DNA of 64,000 nucleotides from Flavobacterium phycosphaerae. Its GTDB lineage: Bacteria; Bacteroidota; Bacteroidia; Flavobacteriales; Flavobacteriaceae. Below, one piece after another: positions 56,817 to 64,000 of the stretch. Location: NCBI RefSeq assembly GCF_010119235.1, contig NZ_JAAATZ010000001.1, positions 3,006,501 to 3,070,500 of the forward strand, read 5' to 3'. Each line of letters starts with the position of its first letter. Position 1 is the first letter of the stretch. A model generated the notes under the pieces. It saw only the letters and a program-made list of their open reading frames with translations, was not told where the DNA came from and did not search any database. Both the position numbers and the translations under genes were made by a program.

Positions 56817-58406
56817 ATGAAGCACTACGAGGATAACTTTGCTCACCACCATTTACCCAGTCAGGACCTGCAGCCCGACTATGCTTTCCTGGACTTGCCA
56901 CAGTTTGCCAGATCGGAAATGCTGAATTGTGTGGACAGACTGTTAGACCATCACATCAAAGAAGGTCGCGGAAACAATGTATGCCTTCGCACCTTTGAAA
57001 GCACCTGGACTTATAACGATTTGTTTGAAAAAGCCAATCAGATTGCCCATGTTTTGGTGGATGATTTAGGATTGCAATCCGGAAATCGCGTTTTGATTCG
57101 CTCCGCCAATAACCCTATGATGGTAGCTTGTTGGTTTGCGATTTTAAAAGCCGGTGGCATTGTAGTAGCCACTATGCCGTTGCTACGCGCCAAAGAATTA
57201 ACGACCATCATTGATTGTGCCGAAATAGCACTTGCCTTTTGCGACAGCGAACTGGCAGACGAAATGCAGTTGGTTAAATCGGATTTCCTCAAAAAAACTT
57301 GCTTTTACGGCAATTCGCAACTAGAGGAATTAATGGCTACCAAACCTAAGACCTTTACTAATTACCACAGCAAGTCTGACAGCATTGCCTTGATTGGTTT
57401 CACCTCAGGCACTACGGGCTTACCCAAAATGACTTCGCATTACCACAAAGACATTCTCAATATTTGCGAAGCGTTTCCCAACTACTCATTACAACCCACC
57501 CCTGATGATATCTTTACCGGGAGTCCGCCATTAGGTTTTACTTTTGGTTTAGGCGGCTTAGTATTGTTTCCGTTGTATTTTGGAGCCTCCACGTTCTTAA
57601 TTGAAAAGCCAACACCGGATATGTTGCTACAGGCAATACAGGATCACAAAATCACGATTTGCTTTACGGCTCCTACGGCTTGGCGCGTTATTACTACCAA
57701 AGTCAAGGAATTTGATATCAGCAGCTTGCGCAAATGTGTCTCCGCCGGTGAAACACTACCGCTAAAAGTATGGCAAGATTGGTATGAAGCTACAGGGTTA
57801 AAAATCATTGACGGCATTGGCGCTACCGAAATGTTGCATATCTTTATCTCTTCCAACGAAGACAATATGAAACCCGGTGCCACCGGGGTAGCCATCACCG
57901 GTTACGAAGCCAAGATTATTGATGCTGACGGGAATGAAGTCCCTACCAATGAACCGGGAAGACTGGTGGTTCGAGGCATTACAGGTTGTAAATATTTGAA
58001 CCGCATAGATAAGCAAGAAGAATATGTGGTCAACGGCTGGAATTTTACGGGTGATATCTTCCGTAAGGATGAAGATGGGTACTTTTGGTTTGTGGCTCGT
58101 GGTGATGATATGATCATCTCTTCGGGCTATAACATAGGCGCTGTAGAAGTAGAAAGTGTCTTGTTGACACACGAAGAGATTTTAGAATGTGCGGTAGTTG
58201 GGCTACCTGATGAAGAGCGAGGGATGCTGGTTTGCGCCCATATTGTTTTGAAAGAACAGAGTAAAGCTACAGATAACATGAAGAACCATATTCAACACTG
58301 GTTCAAGGAAGTAGCAGCACCATATAAATATCCAAGAGTGATTTATTTTACTGAGGCACTCCCTAAAACAGAGACCGGTAAAATACAACGCTTTAAATTA
58401 AAATAA
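56817..58406 (+). CDS. Aromatic acid-CoA ligase (salicylate/2-aminobenzoate type)
   Basis: A 529-residue ANL-superfamily ligase that activates an aromatic acid to its CoA thioester through an acyl-AMP. Motifs: FTSGTTGLPKM, DGIGATEMLHIF, NGWNFTGDIFRKDEDGYFWFVARGDDMI and the C-terminal lysine in PKTETGKIQRFKL. GATEMLHIFISS resembles benzoate- and 2-aminobenzoate-CoA ligases. Its product would be the substrate of the fusion hydroxylase upstream. Confidence 0.85.
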   Translation: MKHYEDNFAHHHLPSQDLQPDYAFLDLPQFARSEMLNCVDRLLDHHIKEGRGNNVCLRTFESTWTYNDLFEKANQIAHVLVDDLGLQSGNRVLIRSANNPMMVACWFAILKAGGIVVATMPLLRAKELTTIIDCAEIALAFCDSELADEMQLVKSDFLKKTCFYGNSQLEELMATKPKTFTNYHSKSDSIALIGFTSGTTGLPKMTSHYHKDILNICEAFPNYSLQPTPDDIFTGSPPLGFTFGLGGLVLFPLYFGASTFLIEKPTPDMLLQAIQDHKITICFTAPTAWRVITTKVKEFDISSLRKCVSAGETLPLKVWQDWYEATGLKIIDGIGATEMLHIFISSNEDNMKPGATGVAITGYEAKIIDADGNEVPTNEPGRLVVRGITGCKYLNRIDKQEEYVVNGWNFTGDIFRKDEDGYFWFVARGDDMIISSGYNIGAVEVESVLLTHEEILECAVVGLPDEERGMLVCAHIVLKEQSKATDNMKNHIQHWFKEVAAPYKYPRVIYFTEALPKTETGKIQRFKLK

Positions 58407-58407
58407 A

Positions 58408-59988
58408 ATGAGAAAAGCATTTTTGGTTTTTGCTATTACTATTCTTGCCATCATGGGGGTACTCACCTATGTGAATTGGAAGTTTAGTTTCTTAGGATTG
58501 ATTTTTATTCCGTTAATCCTAATGGGTTTTTATGACATGTATCAATCCAAGCAAACCATTAAGCGCAACTTTCCGCTCTTAGGCAGAATGCGTTATTTGC
58601 TGGAGGCATTAGGACCCGGTGCCCGACAGTACTTTATTGAAAGCGATACCGATGGCAAACCCTTCAACCGTTTGCAACGCAGTTTGGTATACCAAAGAAG
58701 CAAAAAAGAAACCGATTCCAATCCTTTCGGAACCCAATTAGACCTATACGAAATAGGCTATCAATGGATTAATCACAGCATCAAGGCGATTCCGTTTTCA
58801 CAAGTCAACAGCAATCCGAGAGTTAAAATAGGCTCCTCTCAATGCACCCAACCTTACTATGCCAGCCTATTCAACATCAGTGCGATGAGTTTTGGTTCGC
58901 TTAGTAAAAATGCCATCTTAGCACTGAACAACGGTGCCAAAGAAGGAGGGTTTTACCACAACACCGGTGAGGGTGGATTATCGCCTTATCATTTACAAGG
59001 TGGTGACGTGGTATGGAATATCGGAACCGGATATTTCAGTTGTCGTGACAAAGACGGTAACTTCTCGTATGAAGAGTTTGTCAAAAGAGCTACTTTAGAC
59101 AATGTGAAAATGATTGAAATTAAGTTCTCTCAAGGGGCAAAACCCGGACACGGTGGGATATTGCCAAAAGAAAAAGTAACCGACGAAATCGCAGCCATCC
59201 GTTTGGTGGATAAAGGACACGATATTATTTCTCCGCCGACGCATTCAGCCTTTAAAACACCTCTTGAACTGATGGAGTTTGTAAAATTGCTGCGAAAAGG
59301 TTCCGGCGGAAAACCTATTGGCATGAAAATCTGTATCGGTAACAAGTCCGAATTCATTGCTATTTGTAAAGCCATGGTGCAAACCAAAACCACTTTTGAT
59401 TTCATTACCGTTGACGGTGGCGAAGGCGGTACCGGTGCGGCACCACAAGAATATTCAGACCATGTTGGCATGCCATTGCGTGATGCACTGGCTTTTGTAT
59501 ACGACTGCTTGGTAGGTTTTGATATAAAAAAAGACATCAAAATTATTTGCAGCGGTAAAATCATCACCGGTTTTGATATCATTAAAACACTATCTATCGG
59601 AGCTGATTTGTGTAATTCGGCACGCGGTATGATGTTCGCATTAGGGTGCATTCAAGCCCTCGAATGCCACGCTAATACTTGTCCGACCGGCGTTGCAACA
59701 CAAGATCCGAGACTAACCAAAGGATTGGTTCCTGAAGAAAAAAGTGTGCGCGTAGCCCGTTTCCAGCACGAAACGGTAAAAAGTGCCATGGAACTCATGG
59801 CTTCGGCAGGCATTGATCATCCGGATAAAGTAGACCGTAGTGTGGTAAGTATGCGGGTAGATCGAACCCAAATCAAAACTTTTGAAGAGACGTATCCTGA
59901 GCCAAAAGAAGGGTGCTTGCTTGATGGCAGTAAGGTGCCCAACGATATGTTTAAGTTTTGGAAACGGGCCACCGCTGAGAGTTTTTAG
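58408..59988 (+). CDS. Membrane-anchored FMN-binding glutamate synthase-like protein
   Basis: A 526-residue protein of the stand-alone GltB-central-domain type. One or two N-terminal membrane segments (residues about 5-42) precede an FMN barrel: SAMSFGSLSKNAILALN, KFSQGAKPGHGGILP, TVDGGEGGTGAAP and the 3Fe-4S cysteines in CIQALECHANTCPTG. It lacks the glutaminase domain, so it is unlikely to be a normal glutamate synthase; its reaction is unknown. It follows the ligase gene by one base, so it belongs to the operon. Confidence 0.85.
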   Translation: MRKAFLVFAITILAIMGVLTYVNWKFSFLGLIFIPLILMGFYDMYQSKQTIKRNFPLLGRMRYLLEALGPGARQYFIESDTDGKPFNRLQRSLVYQRSKKETDSNPFGTQLDLYEIGYQWINHSIKAIPFSQVNSNPRVKIGSSQCTQPYYASLFNISAMSFGSLSKNAILALNNGAKEGGFYHNTGEGGLSPYHLQGGDVVWNIGTGYFSCRDKDGNFSYEEFVKRATLDNVKMIEIKFSQGAKPGHGGILPKEKVTDEIAAIRLVDKGHDIISPPTHSAFKTPLELMEFVKLLRKGSGGKPIGMKICIGNKSEFIAICKAMVQTKTTFDFITVDGGEGGTGAAPQEYSDHVGMPLRDALAFVYDCLVGFDIKKDIKIICSGKIITGFDIIKTLSIGADLCNSARGMMFALGCIQALECHANTCPTGVATQDPRLTKGLVPEEKSVRVARFQHETVKSAMELMASAGIDHPDKVDRSVVSMRVDRTQIKTFEETYPEPKEGCLLDGSKVPNDMFKFWKRATAESF

Positions 59989-60120
59989 TAATTAAATTAA
60001 AAGTTATTCCCGCTGACCATTGCAAACTGTTCGTGGATTTCTACGGTAAACGAAAAGTGTTCATCGAACTTCCATAAGGAATAAAAGTATTGTGAAATAA
60101 TCGGGGTTAAAGAAAGAGAT

Positions 60121-60555
60121 ATGGACAACTATTTTACCAAACAAGAAAAAATACGCTTCAAACACGTGGATTATGCAGGTATCGTTTTCTATCCGCGTTT
60201 TCTGGAAATGCTTAATGATTTAGTCGAAGACTGGTTTGAAGAAGCTTTAGAACGTCCGTTTTCCAAAATACACGAAACCAACGGGATACCCACAGTGGAT
60301 TTGAAAGTACAATTCAAGAAAGCGGCACGCATCGGGGAACTATTGACTAAAAAACTTTGGGTGATTAGACTGGGCGGAGCCTCAGTAACTTGTGGCTTTC
60401 GTTTTGAAGACGAACAAGGGAACACCTGCTTGGAAGGCGAAGTAACGCTCGTTAATGTTGGCATTGCCGAAGACCGCAACAACATTAAGGCTGAGCCGTT
60501 CAATGAAGACATGAAGCATAAAATCAGGAATTACGAATTACAAATTACGAATTAG
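60121..60555 (+). CDS. 4-hydroxybenzoyl-CoA thioesterase-family enzyme
   Basis: A 144-residue hot-dog thioesterase. The active-site segment VDYAGIVFYPRFLEM places the catalytic Asp at residue 17, as in Pseudomonas 4-hydroxybenzoyl-CoA thioesterase. In this operon it could release gentisate from gentisyl-CoA. Its last ten or so residues (RNYELQITN) are encoded by an intergenic repeat at 60527-60566, so the native end may have been replaced by insertion. Confidence 0.88.
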   Translation: MDNYFTKQEKIRFKHVDYAGIVFYPRFLEMLNDLVEDWFEEALERPFSKIHETNGIPTVDLKVQFKKAARIGELLTKKLWVIRLGGASVTCGFRFEDEQGNTCLEGEVTLVNVGIAEDRNNIKAEPFNEDMKHKIRNYELQITN

Positions 60556-60566
60556 GAATTACGAAC
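60527..60566. repeat. AATTACGAATT-type repeat array
   Basis: Four tandem AATTACGAATT-like units overlap the end of the thioesterase gene and reach to 8 nt before the nitrilase start at 60575. Same family as the inverted repeats at 56396 and 56785. Confidence 0.82.
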
Positions 60567-60574
60567 TAGAAGGT

Positions 60575-61564
60575 ATGAGTATAGATTTTAAAAAATTCAA
60601 AGCCGCTACGGTACAAACATCACCTGTATTTCTCGATGTAGAAAAAACGATTGATAAGGCCATTTCCTTTGTAAAAGAAGCCAGTGCTAATGGCGCGCAA
60701 CTTATTGCATTTCCCGAAGTATTCGTAGCGGGTTATCCGTATTGGAATTGGATTATGACTCCGGTACAAGGCAGTAAATGGTATGAGCAATTGTATAAAA
60801 ACTCGGTAGCCGTTGACGATGCGGCCATGCAACCGTTATACCAAGCGGCCAAAGCGTACAACATGCACATAGTTATCGGTATTAACGAACGTGGTGACAG
60901 CTATGGCGAAATTTACAACACCAATTTAATCATTGACAACAAAGGAAACCTGATAGGCAAACACCGAAAGTTGGTTCCGACTTGGGCTGAAAAATTGACT
61001 TGGACCAGCGGTGACGGTTCTTCTCTAAAAGTCTACGATACAGAAATAGGCCCTATTGGCACGTTAGCTTGTGGTGAAAACACTAATACTTTGGCGCGTT
61101 TTACTTTGCTTTCGCAAGGCGAATTGATTCACATTGCCAACTACATTTCGCTACCGGTGGCGCCACCGGATTACGACATGGCCGAAGCCATTAAAATCAG
61201 AGCCGCTGCGCATTCCTTTGAAGGAAAACTGTTTACTATAGTGTCTTGCTCCACCATTTCTCAGGAAATAAAAGACGCGTTGCGCAACGATGTTCCCAAT
61301 GTAGATGAATTACTCTCTCGTAAAAGCTCGGCTTTCTCCGGATTTATTGGTCCCAATGGTGCGGTAATCGGAACCCCATTAATTGATGAGGAAGGCATAG
61401 TGTACGCTGATATCGATTTAGAAAAATGCATCCAACCCAAACAAATGCACGACATTCTTGGACATTACAATCGTTTTGACATTTTTGATTTAAGAGTGAA
61501 TACTGCCCCAACCAGAAAGATTACCTTTGTAGATAACCACGAGGAGTTTAATAAAAAATCCTAA
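60575..61564 (+). CDS. Nitrilase-family carbon-nitrogen hydrolase
   Basis: A 329-residue enzyme with the complete nitrilase triad: E48 in FPEVF, K132 in HRKLVP and C166 in LACGENTN. CGENTN followed by LARFTLLSQGELIHIANY is typical of true nitrilases (nitrile to acid plus ammonia) rather than amidases. Inside this operon it could produce an aromatic acid from its nitrile or act on a nitrogen-bearing analogue; this is inference. Confidence 0.87.
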   Translation: MSIDFKKFKAATVQTSPVFLDVEKTIDKAISFVKEASANGAQLIAFPEVFVAGYPYWNWIMTPVQGSKWYEQLYKNSVAVDDAAMQPLYQAAKAYNMHIVIGINERGDSYGEIYNTNLIIDNKGNLIGKHRKLVPTWAEKLTWTSGDGSSLKVYDTEIGPIGTLACGENTNTLARFTLLSQGELIHIANYISLPVAPPDYDMAEAIKIRAAAHSFEGKLFTIVSCSTISQEIKDALRNDVPNVDELLSRKSSAFSGFIGPNGAVIGTPLIDEEGIVYADIDLEKCIQPKQMHDILGHYNRFDIFDLRVNTAPTRKITFVDNHEEFNKKS

Positions 61565-61600
61565 ACGATTTTAAAAACGATTAGGCATACTATAAATAGC

Positions 61601-62709
61601 ATGGAAACAAACAACTATTCAGACGACGTTATTGGTCGCGCCCGGGTTCAAGACACACCTGAACTCGAAGCTTATTATAAAGAACTGGAAGCCCTTGGTG
61701 CCGGTGCCTTATGGACGGTAGCCAACGATATTGAGCCATGGGAGCCGAAAGCCAACTCGGTACCAATGCTTTGGAAATATGAAGATTTAAGAAGCTTGGT
61801 TTTAAAGTCTTCCGAACTGGTAACCCCGAACAAGCCGGTAGACGTGTAGTCTATTTGGTAAATGACAAACGAAAAGACGTATCCGCTGCTGTGGGTTGGC
61901 TTTACACCGGAATACAGGTAACGCGCCCCGGTGAAAGCACTTCGGCTCACCGCCACAAAGCTTCGGCATTGCGTTTTATCATGGAAGGTTCTAAAGGCTA
62001 CACAGTAGTTGATGGCAATAAAATCATGCTCGAAGTAAATGACTTTGTGATTACGCCTAATTCTACTTGGCATGAACATGGTGTAGAGCCCGATGGGCAA
62101 ACCTGCATATGGCAAGACGGTTTAGATATTCCGTTGGTTAATGCTTTAGAAGCCAATGATTATGCCGTATACGACGGTAAGCAGCCTTTGGTTGCTCCGA
62201 TTAATCATTTGCCATTAAGTTATGGTTGTGCAGGGCTACTGCCGGCTGACCATCAATGGGACAAACCTTATTCGCCTTTGTTTAAATACTCTTGGAGTAA
62301 AGTTTACCCTGCCTTACTCGAAGCGCAAATTGTTAACCACCCTAATGCGTTTGACGGGATATTGATGCAGTATTCCAATCCGATGACCGGTGGTCATGTA
62401 ATGCAAACTATGGGAGCTTCGATGCAATTGTTACCGGCAGGTTTCAAAGGCAAGGCGCACAAACATACCGGTTCTTTTGTCTATCAATGTGCCAAAGGAA
62501 GTGGGTATACTATCATTAACGGTGAACGTTTTGATTGGAAGGAACGCGACATTTTCTGTGTACCCTCATGGGCTTGGCACGAACATCACAATGCTTCTGA
62601 AACCGAAGATGCTTGTTTATTCAGCTTTAACGATTTGCCGGTGATTGAAGGATTGGGATTGTTTCAAGGGAAAGAATACACTGAAAACAATGGTCACCAA
62701 TCGTTGTAA
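61601..62709 (+). CDS. Gentisate 1,2-dioxygenase (single-base frameshift)
   Basis: A ring-cleaving bicupin iron enzyme that opens gentisate to maleylpyruvate. After restoring one A at 61832-61833 the protein has 369 residues, the family length. The N-terminal cupin has iron ligands in SAHRHKAS (H117, H119) and TWHEHG (H158); the second cupin shows GKAHKHTGSFVY and WAWHEHHN. The frame break falls between PNK and AGRRVVYLVND, which is continuous in the corrected frame. Confidence 0.88.
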
Positions 62710-62807
62710 GTAAGTAGCGCTAAAACATTAAAGTAAAAAAGATTAACTATAAAAATAAAATCATGTAGAGACGTTACCCAGCTAGGTCTTTACCAAATAA
62801 CAAACAA

Positions 62808-63722
62808 ATGAAACTACTAACCTACCAAACCGCCGATACCGAACCGCGTTTAGGCTTTTTACACAACAACCAGGTCATCGATATGGAAGACTTTGGTGAG
62901 ATTTCGAATTTCCCGTTACCCAGTGACATGTTGGATTTGATTGATATGGGTATTGAAATCGTAGAAGAATTAAACGATATGGTGGCCGATACCGAGGCGG
63001 CTTATTTGAATGAAATAGCCTATTCGATGGACGAAGTGACTATCCTGGCGCCTATTCAAAAACCGAGAAAGAACATCATCGGCATTGGGTTAAACTATAC
63101 CGAACACGTTTCTGAAAGCGCTCGTACTTTAGACACGACCGGAAAGCTGCCGCAAAAACCTATTATCTTTTCGAAGCCACCTACCACGGTTACCGCAACT
63201 AATACCGAAATTATCAAGAACACCAAACTCACCGCTCAGTTAGACTGGGAAGTTGAATTGGCTGTAGTCATTGGCAAAAAAGGCAAATATGTTCCGAAAG
63301 CAGAGGCTATGGATTATGTTTTTGGTTATACGGTAATCAATGATATCTCAGCGCGTGACTGCCGTAGAGAAGGCCAATGGATTGTTTCAAAAGGACAAGA
63401 TACTTTTGCTCCTATGGGTCCTTTGTTAGTAACGAAAGACGAAATCGAAAACCCGAACAACCTGAACTTATCGCTTAAGGTAAACGGAGTAGAAAAACAA
63501 AATTCGAATACCAAATTCCTGCTGTTCAACATTAACGAACTGATTGAAGATTTGAGTATTGTATTTACTTTAGAACCGGGAGACATCATTGCCACCGGAA
63601 CGCCGGCTGGTGTAGGTGCCGGAAGAGACCCTCAAGAATGGTTATATGATGGCGATATAGTTGAAGCTACCGTTGAAGGAATAGGAACCCTAGTCAATAC
63701 AGTTAAAGAGATTTCAAAGTAA
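62808..63722 (+). CDS. FAH-family hydrolase, probable maleylpyruvate/fumarylpyruvate hydrolase
   Basis: A 304-residue fumarylacetoacetate hydrolase-fold enzyme: RKNIIGIGLNYTEHV, DWEVELAVVIGK (metal-binding acids), YTVINDISARDCR, SKGQDTFAPMGP and GDIIATGTPAGVG. After gentisate dioxygenase it would cleave the ring-opened acid. The maleate isomerase gene next to it suggests direct hydrolysis of maleylpyruvate to maleate and pyruvate, rather than prior isomerisation to fumarylpyruvate. Confidence 0.86.
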   Translation: MKLLTYQTADTEPRLGFLHNNQVIDMEDFGEISNFPLPSDMLDLIDMGIEIVEELNDMVADTEAAYLNEIAYSMDEVTILAPIQKPRKNIIGIGLNYTEHVSESARTLDTTGKLPQKPIIFSKPPTTVTATNTEIIKNTKLTAQLDWEVELAVVIGKKGKYVPKAEAMDYVFGYTVINDISARDCRREGQWIVSKGQDTFAPMGPLLVTKDEIENPNNLNLSLKVNGVEKQNSNTKFLLFNINELIEDLSIVFTLEPGDIIATGTPAGVGAGRDPQEWLYDGDIVEATVEGIGTLVNTVKEISK

Positions 63723-63731
63723 CAACAGGTT

Positions 63732-63834
63732 GCGTTAGGGAGTGCAGTGGAAATCCTTTTTTGTCAAAAAAGATTGGAACGGAAAGCCCGACCCGTCAGG
63801 GGAACGCCCATCATGCTCAGCCAGCACGGAATGA
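63732..63834. repeat. Intergenic repeat-like element with AT hairpin
   Basis: About 100 bp between operon genes. AATCCTTTTTTG and CAAAAAAGATT form a hairpin (63752-63775, one bulge), followed by a GC-rich stretch containing GGAAAGCCCGACCC and GGGGAACGCCC. It resembles an intergenic element I associate with Flavobacterium genomes; that is recollection, not a search. The rich 3' half is not a normal terminator tail, and the next gene is likely still co-transcribed. Confidence 0.5.
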
Positions 63835-63851
63835 GATAACAAATAAATTAA

Positions 63852-64000
63852 ATGAAAAAATACAGAATAGGACAAATCGTACCGTCATCGAATGTGACGA
63901 TGGAAACCGAAATACCGGCTATTTTCAGAGCCAGAGAAACCATATTGCCAGAACGCTTTACCTTTCACAGCAGTCGCATGCGCATGAAGAAAGTAACCAA
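63852..64000 (+). CDS. Maleate cis-trans isomerase / Asp-Glu racemase family (5' part only)
   Basis: The first 49 residues are visible: KYRIGQIVPSSNVTMETEIP then RFTFHSSRMRMKKVT. This is the N-terminus of maleate isomerases and arylmalonate decarboxylase relatives; the SSNVTME loop is their substrate-binding element. It would convert maleate, from the preceding hydrolase, to fumarate for the TCA cycle. The rest lies beyond the window. Confidence 0.85.
   Translation, partial: MKKYRIGQIVPSSNVTMETEIPAIFRARETILPERFTFHSSRMRMKKVT

Overview
The window reads as a chromosomal segment of a Bacteroidota member, most likely a flavobacterium (Flavobacterium-like). The evidence is the type IX secretion sorting domain and GEVED/FN3-rich secreted proteins, promoter boxes of the TAnnTTTG type, a fused MoaC-MoaB protein, DUF6266 and DUF6814-type proteins, and almost no Shine-Dalgarno sites. 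No rRNA, tRNA or CRISPR array was seen.

Layout. (1) 1-10904, minus strand: a tight purine-catabolism and molybdenum-cofactor operon. Guanine deaminase makes xanthine, XdhA/XdhB oxidise it, XdhC matures the enzyme, and MoeA, MoaD, MoeB, MoaE, MoaCB and MoaA build the cofactor. (2) 11030-24469: housekeeping and envelope genes, namely a secreted reprolysin-type protease, holA, an HsdR-N-like protein, a glycosyltransferase, an OmpA-family lipoprotein, a TsaC/YciO protein, a UvrD/PcrA helicase and a large lipoprotein. (3) 24547-35339, minus strand: an acetate/propionate module with acs, a prpE-like ligase, a receiver-only response regulator, a transporter-fused histidine kinase, two small membrane proteins, an MHS-family transporter, a porin and an InsA-like zinc-ribbon/HTH protein. 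(4) 35662-42572: a giant T9SS-exported repeat protein. (5) 42753-50159: an accessory region with a DUF6266 protein, a two-gene LRR-ATPase + HNH nuclease module that looks like a new variant of Septu defence, a subclass B1 metallo-beta-lactamase, an apparently Tat-exported aminotransferase, an excisionase-like HTH protein, a 54-residue membrane protein and several repeat families. (6) 50278-53361: a secreted hydrolase and two methyltransferases. (7) 53489-64000, plus strand: an aromatic-acid operon. It encodes a complete route from salicylate (or a related 2-substituted benzoate) through the CoA ester and gentisate to maleylpyruvate, maleate and fumarate, interrupted by a repeat-flanked four-helix-bundle gene.

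Two cautions. Six genes carry seven single-base losses, each at a short homopolymer (moeA, acs twice, the prpE-like gene, the porin, the giant protein and gentisate dioxygenase). Restoring one base at each gives family-typical full-length proteins, so I annotate them as intact genes with probable sequence errors. Functions are assigned from motifs read by eye; no database search was run.

The most interesting item is the LRR-ATPase/HNH pair at 43821-46966. It is AT-rich, translationally coupled, bounded by short direct repeats and preceded by an inverted repeat.
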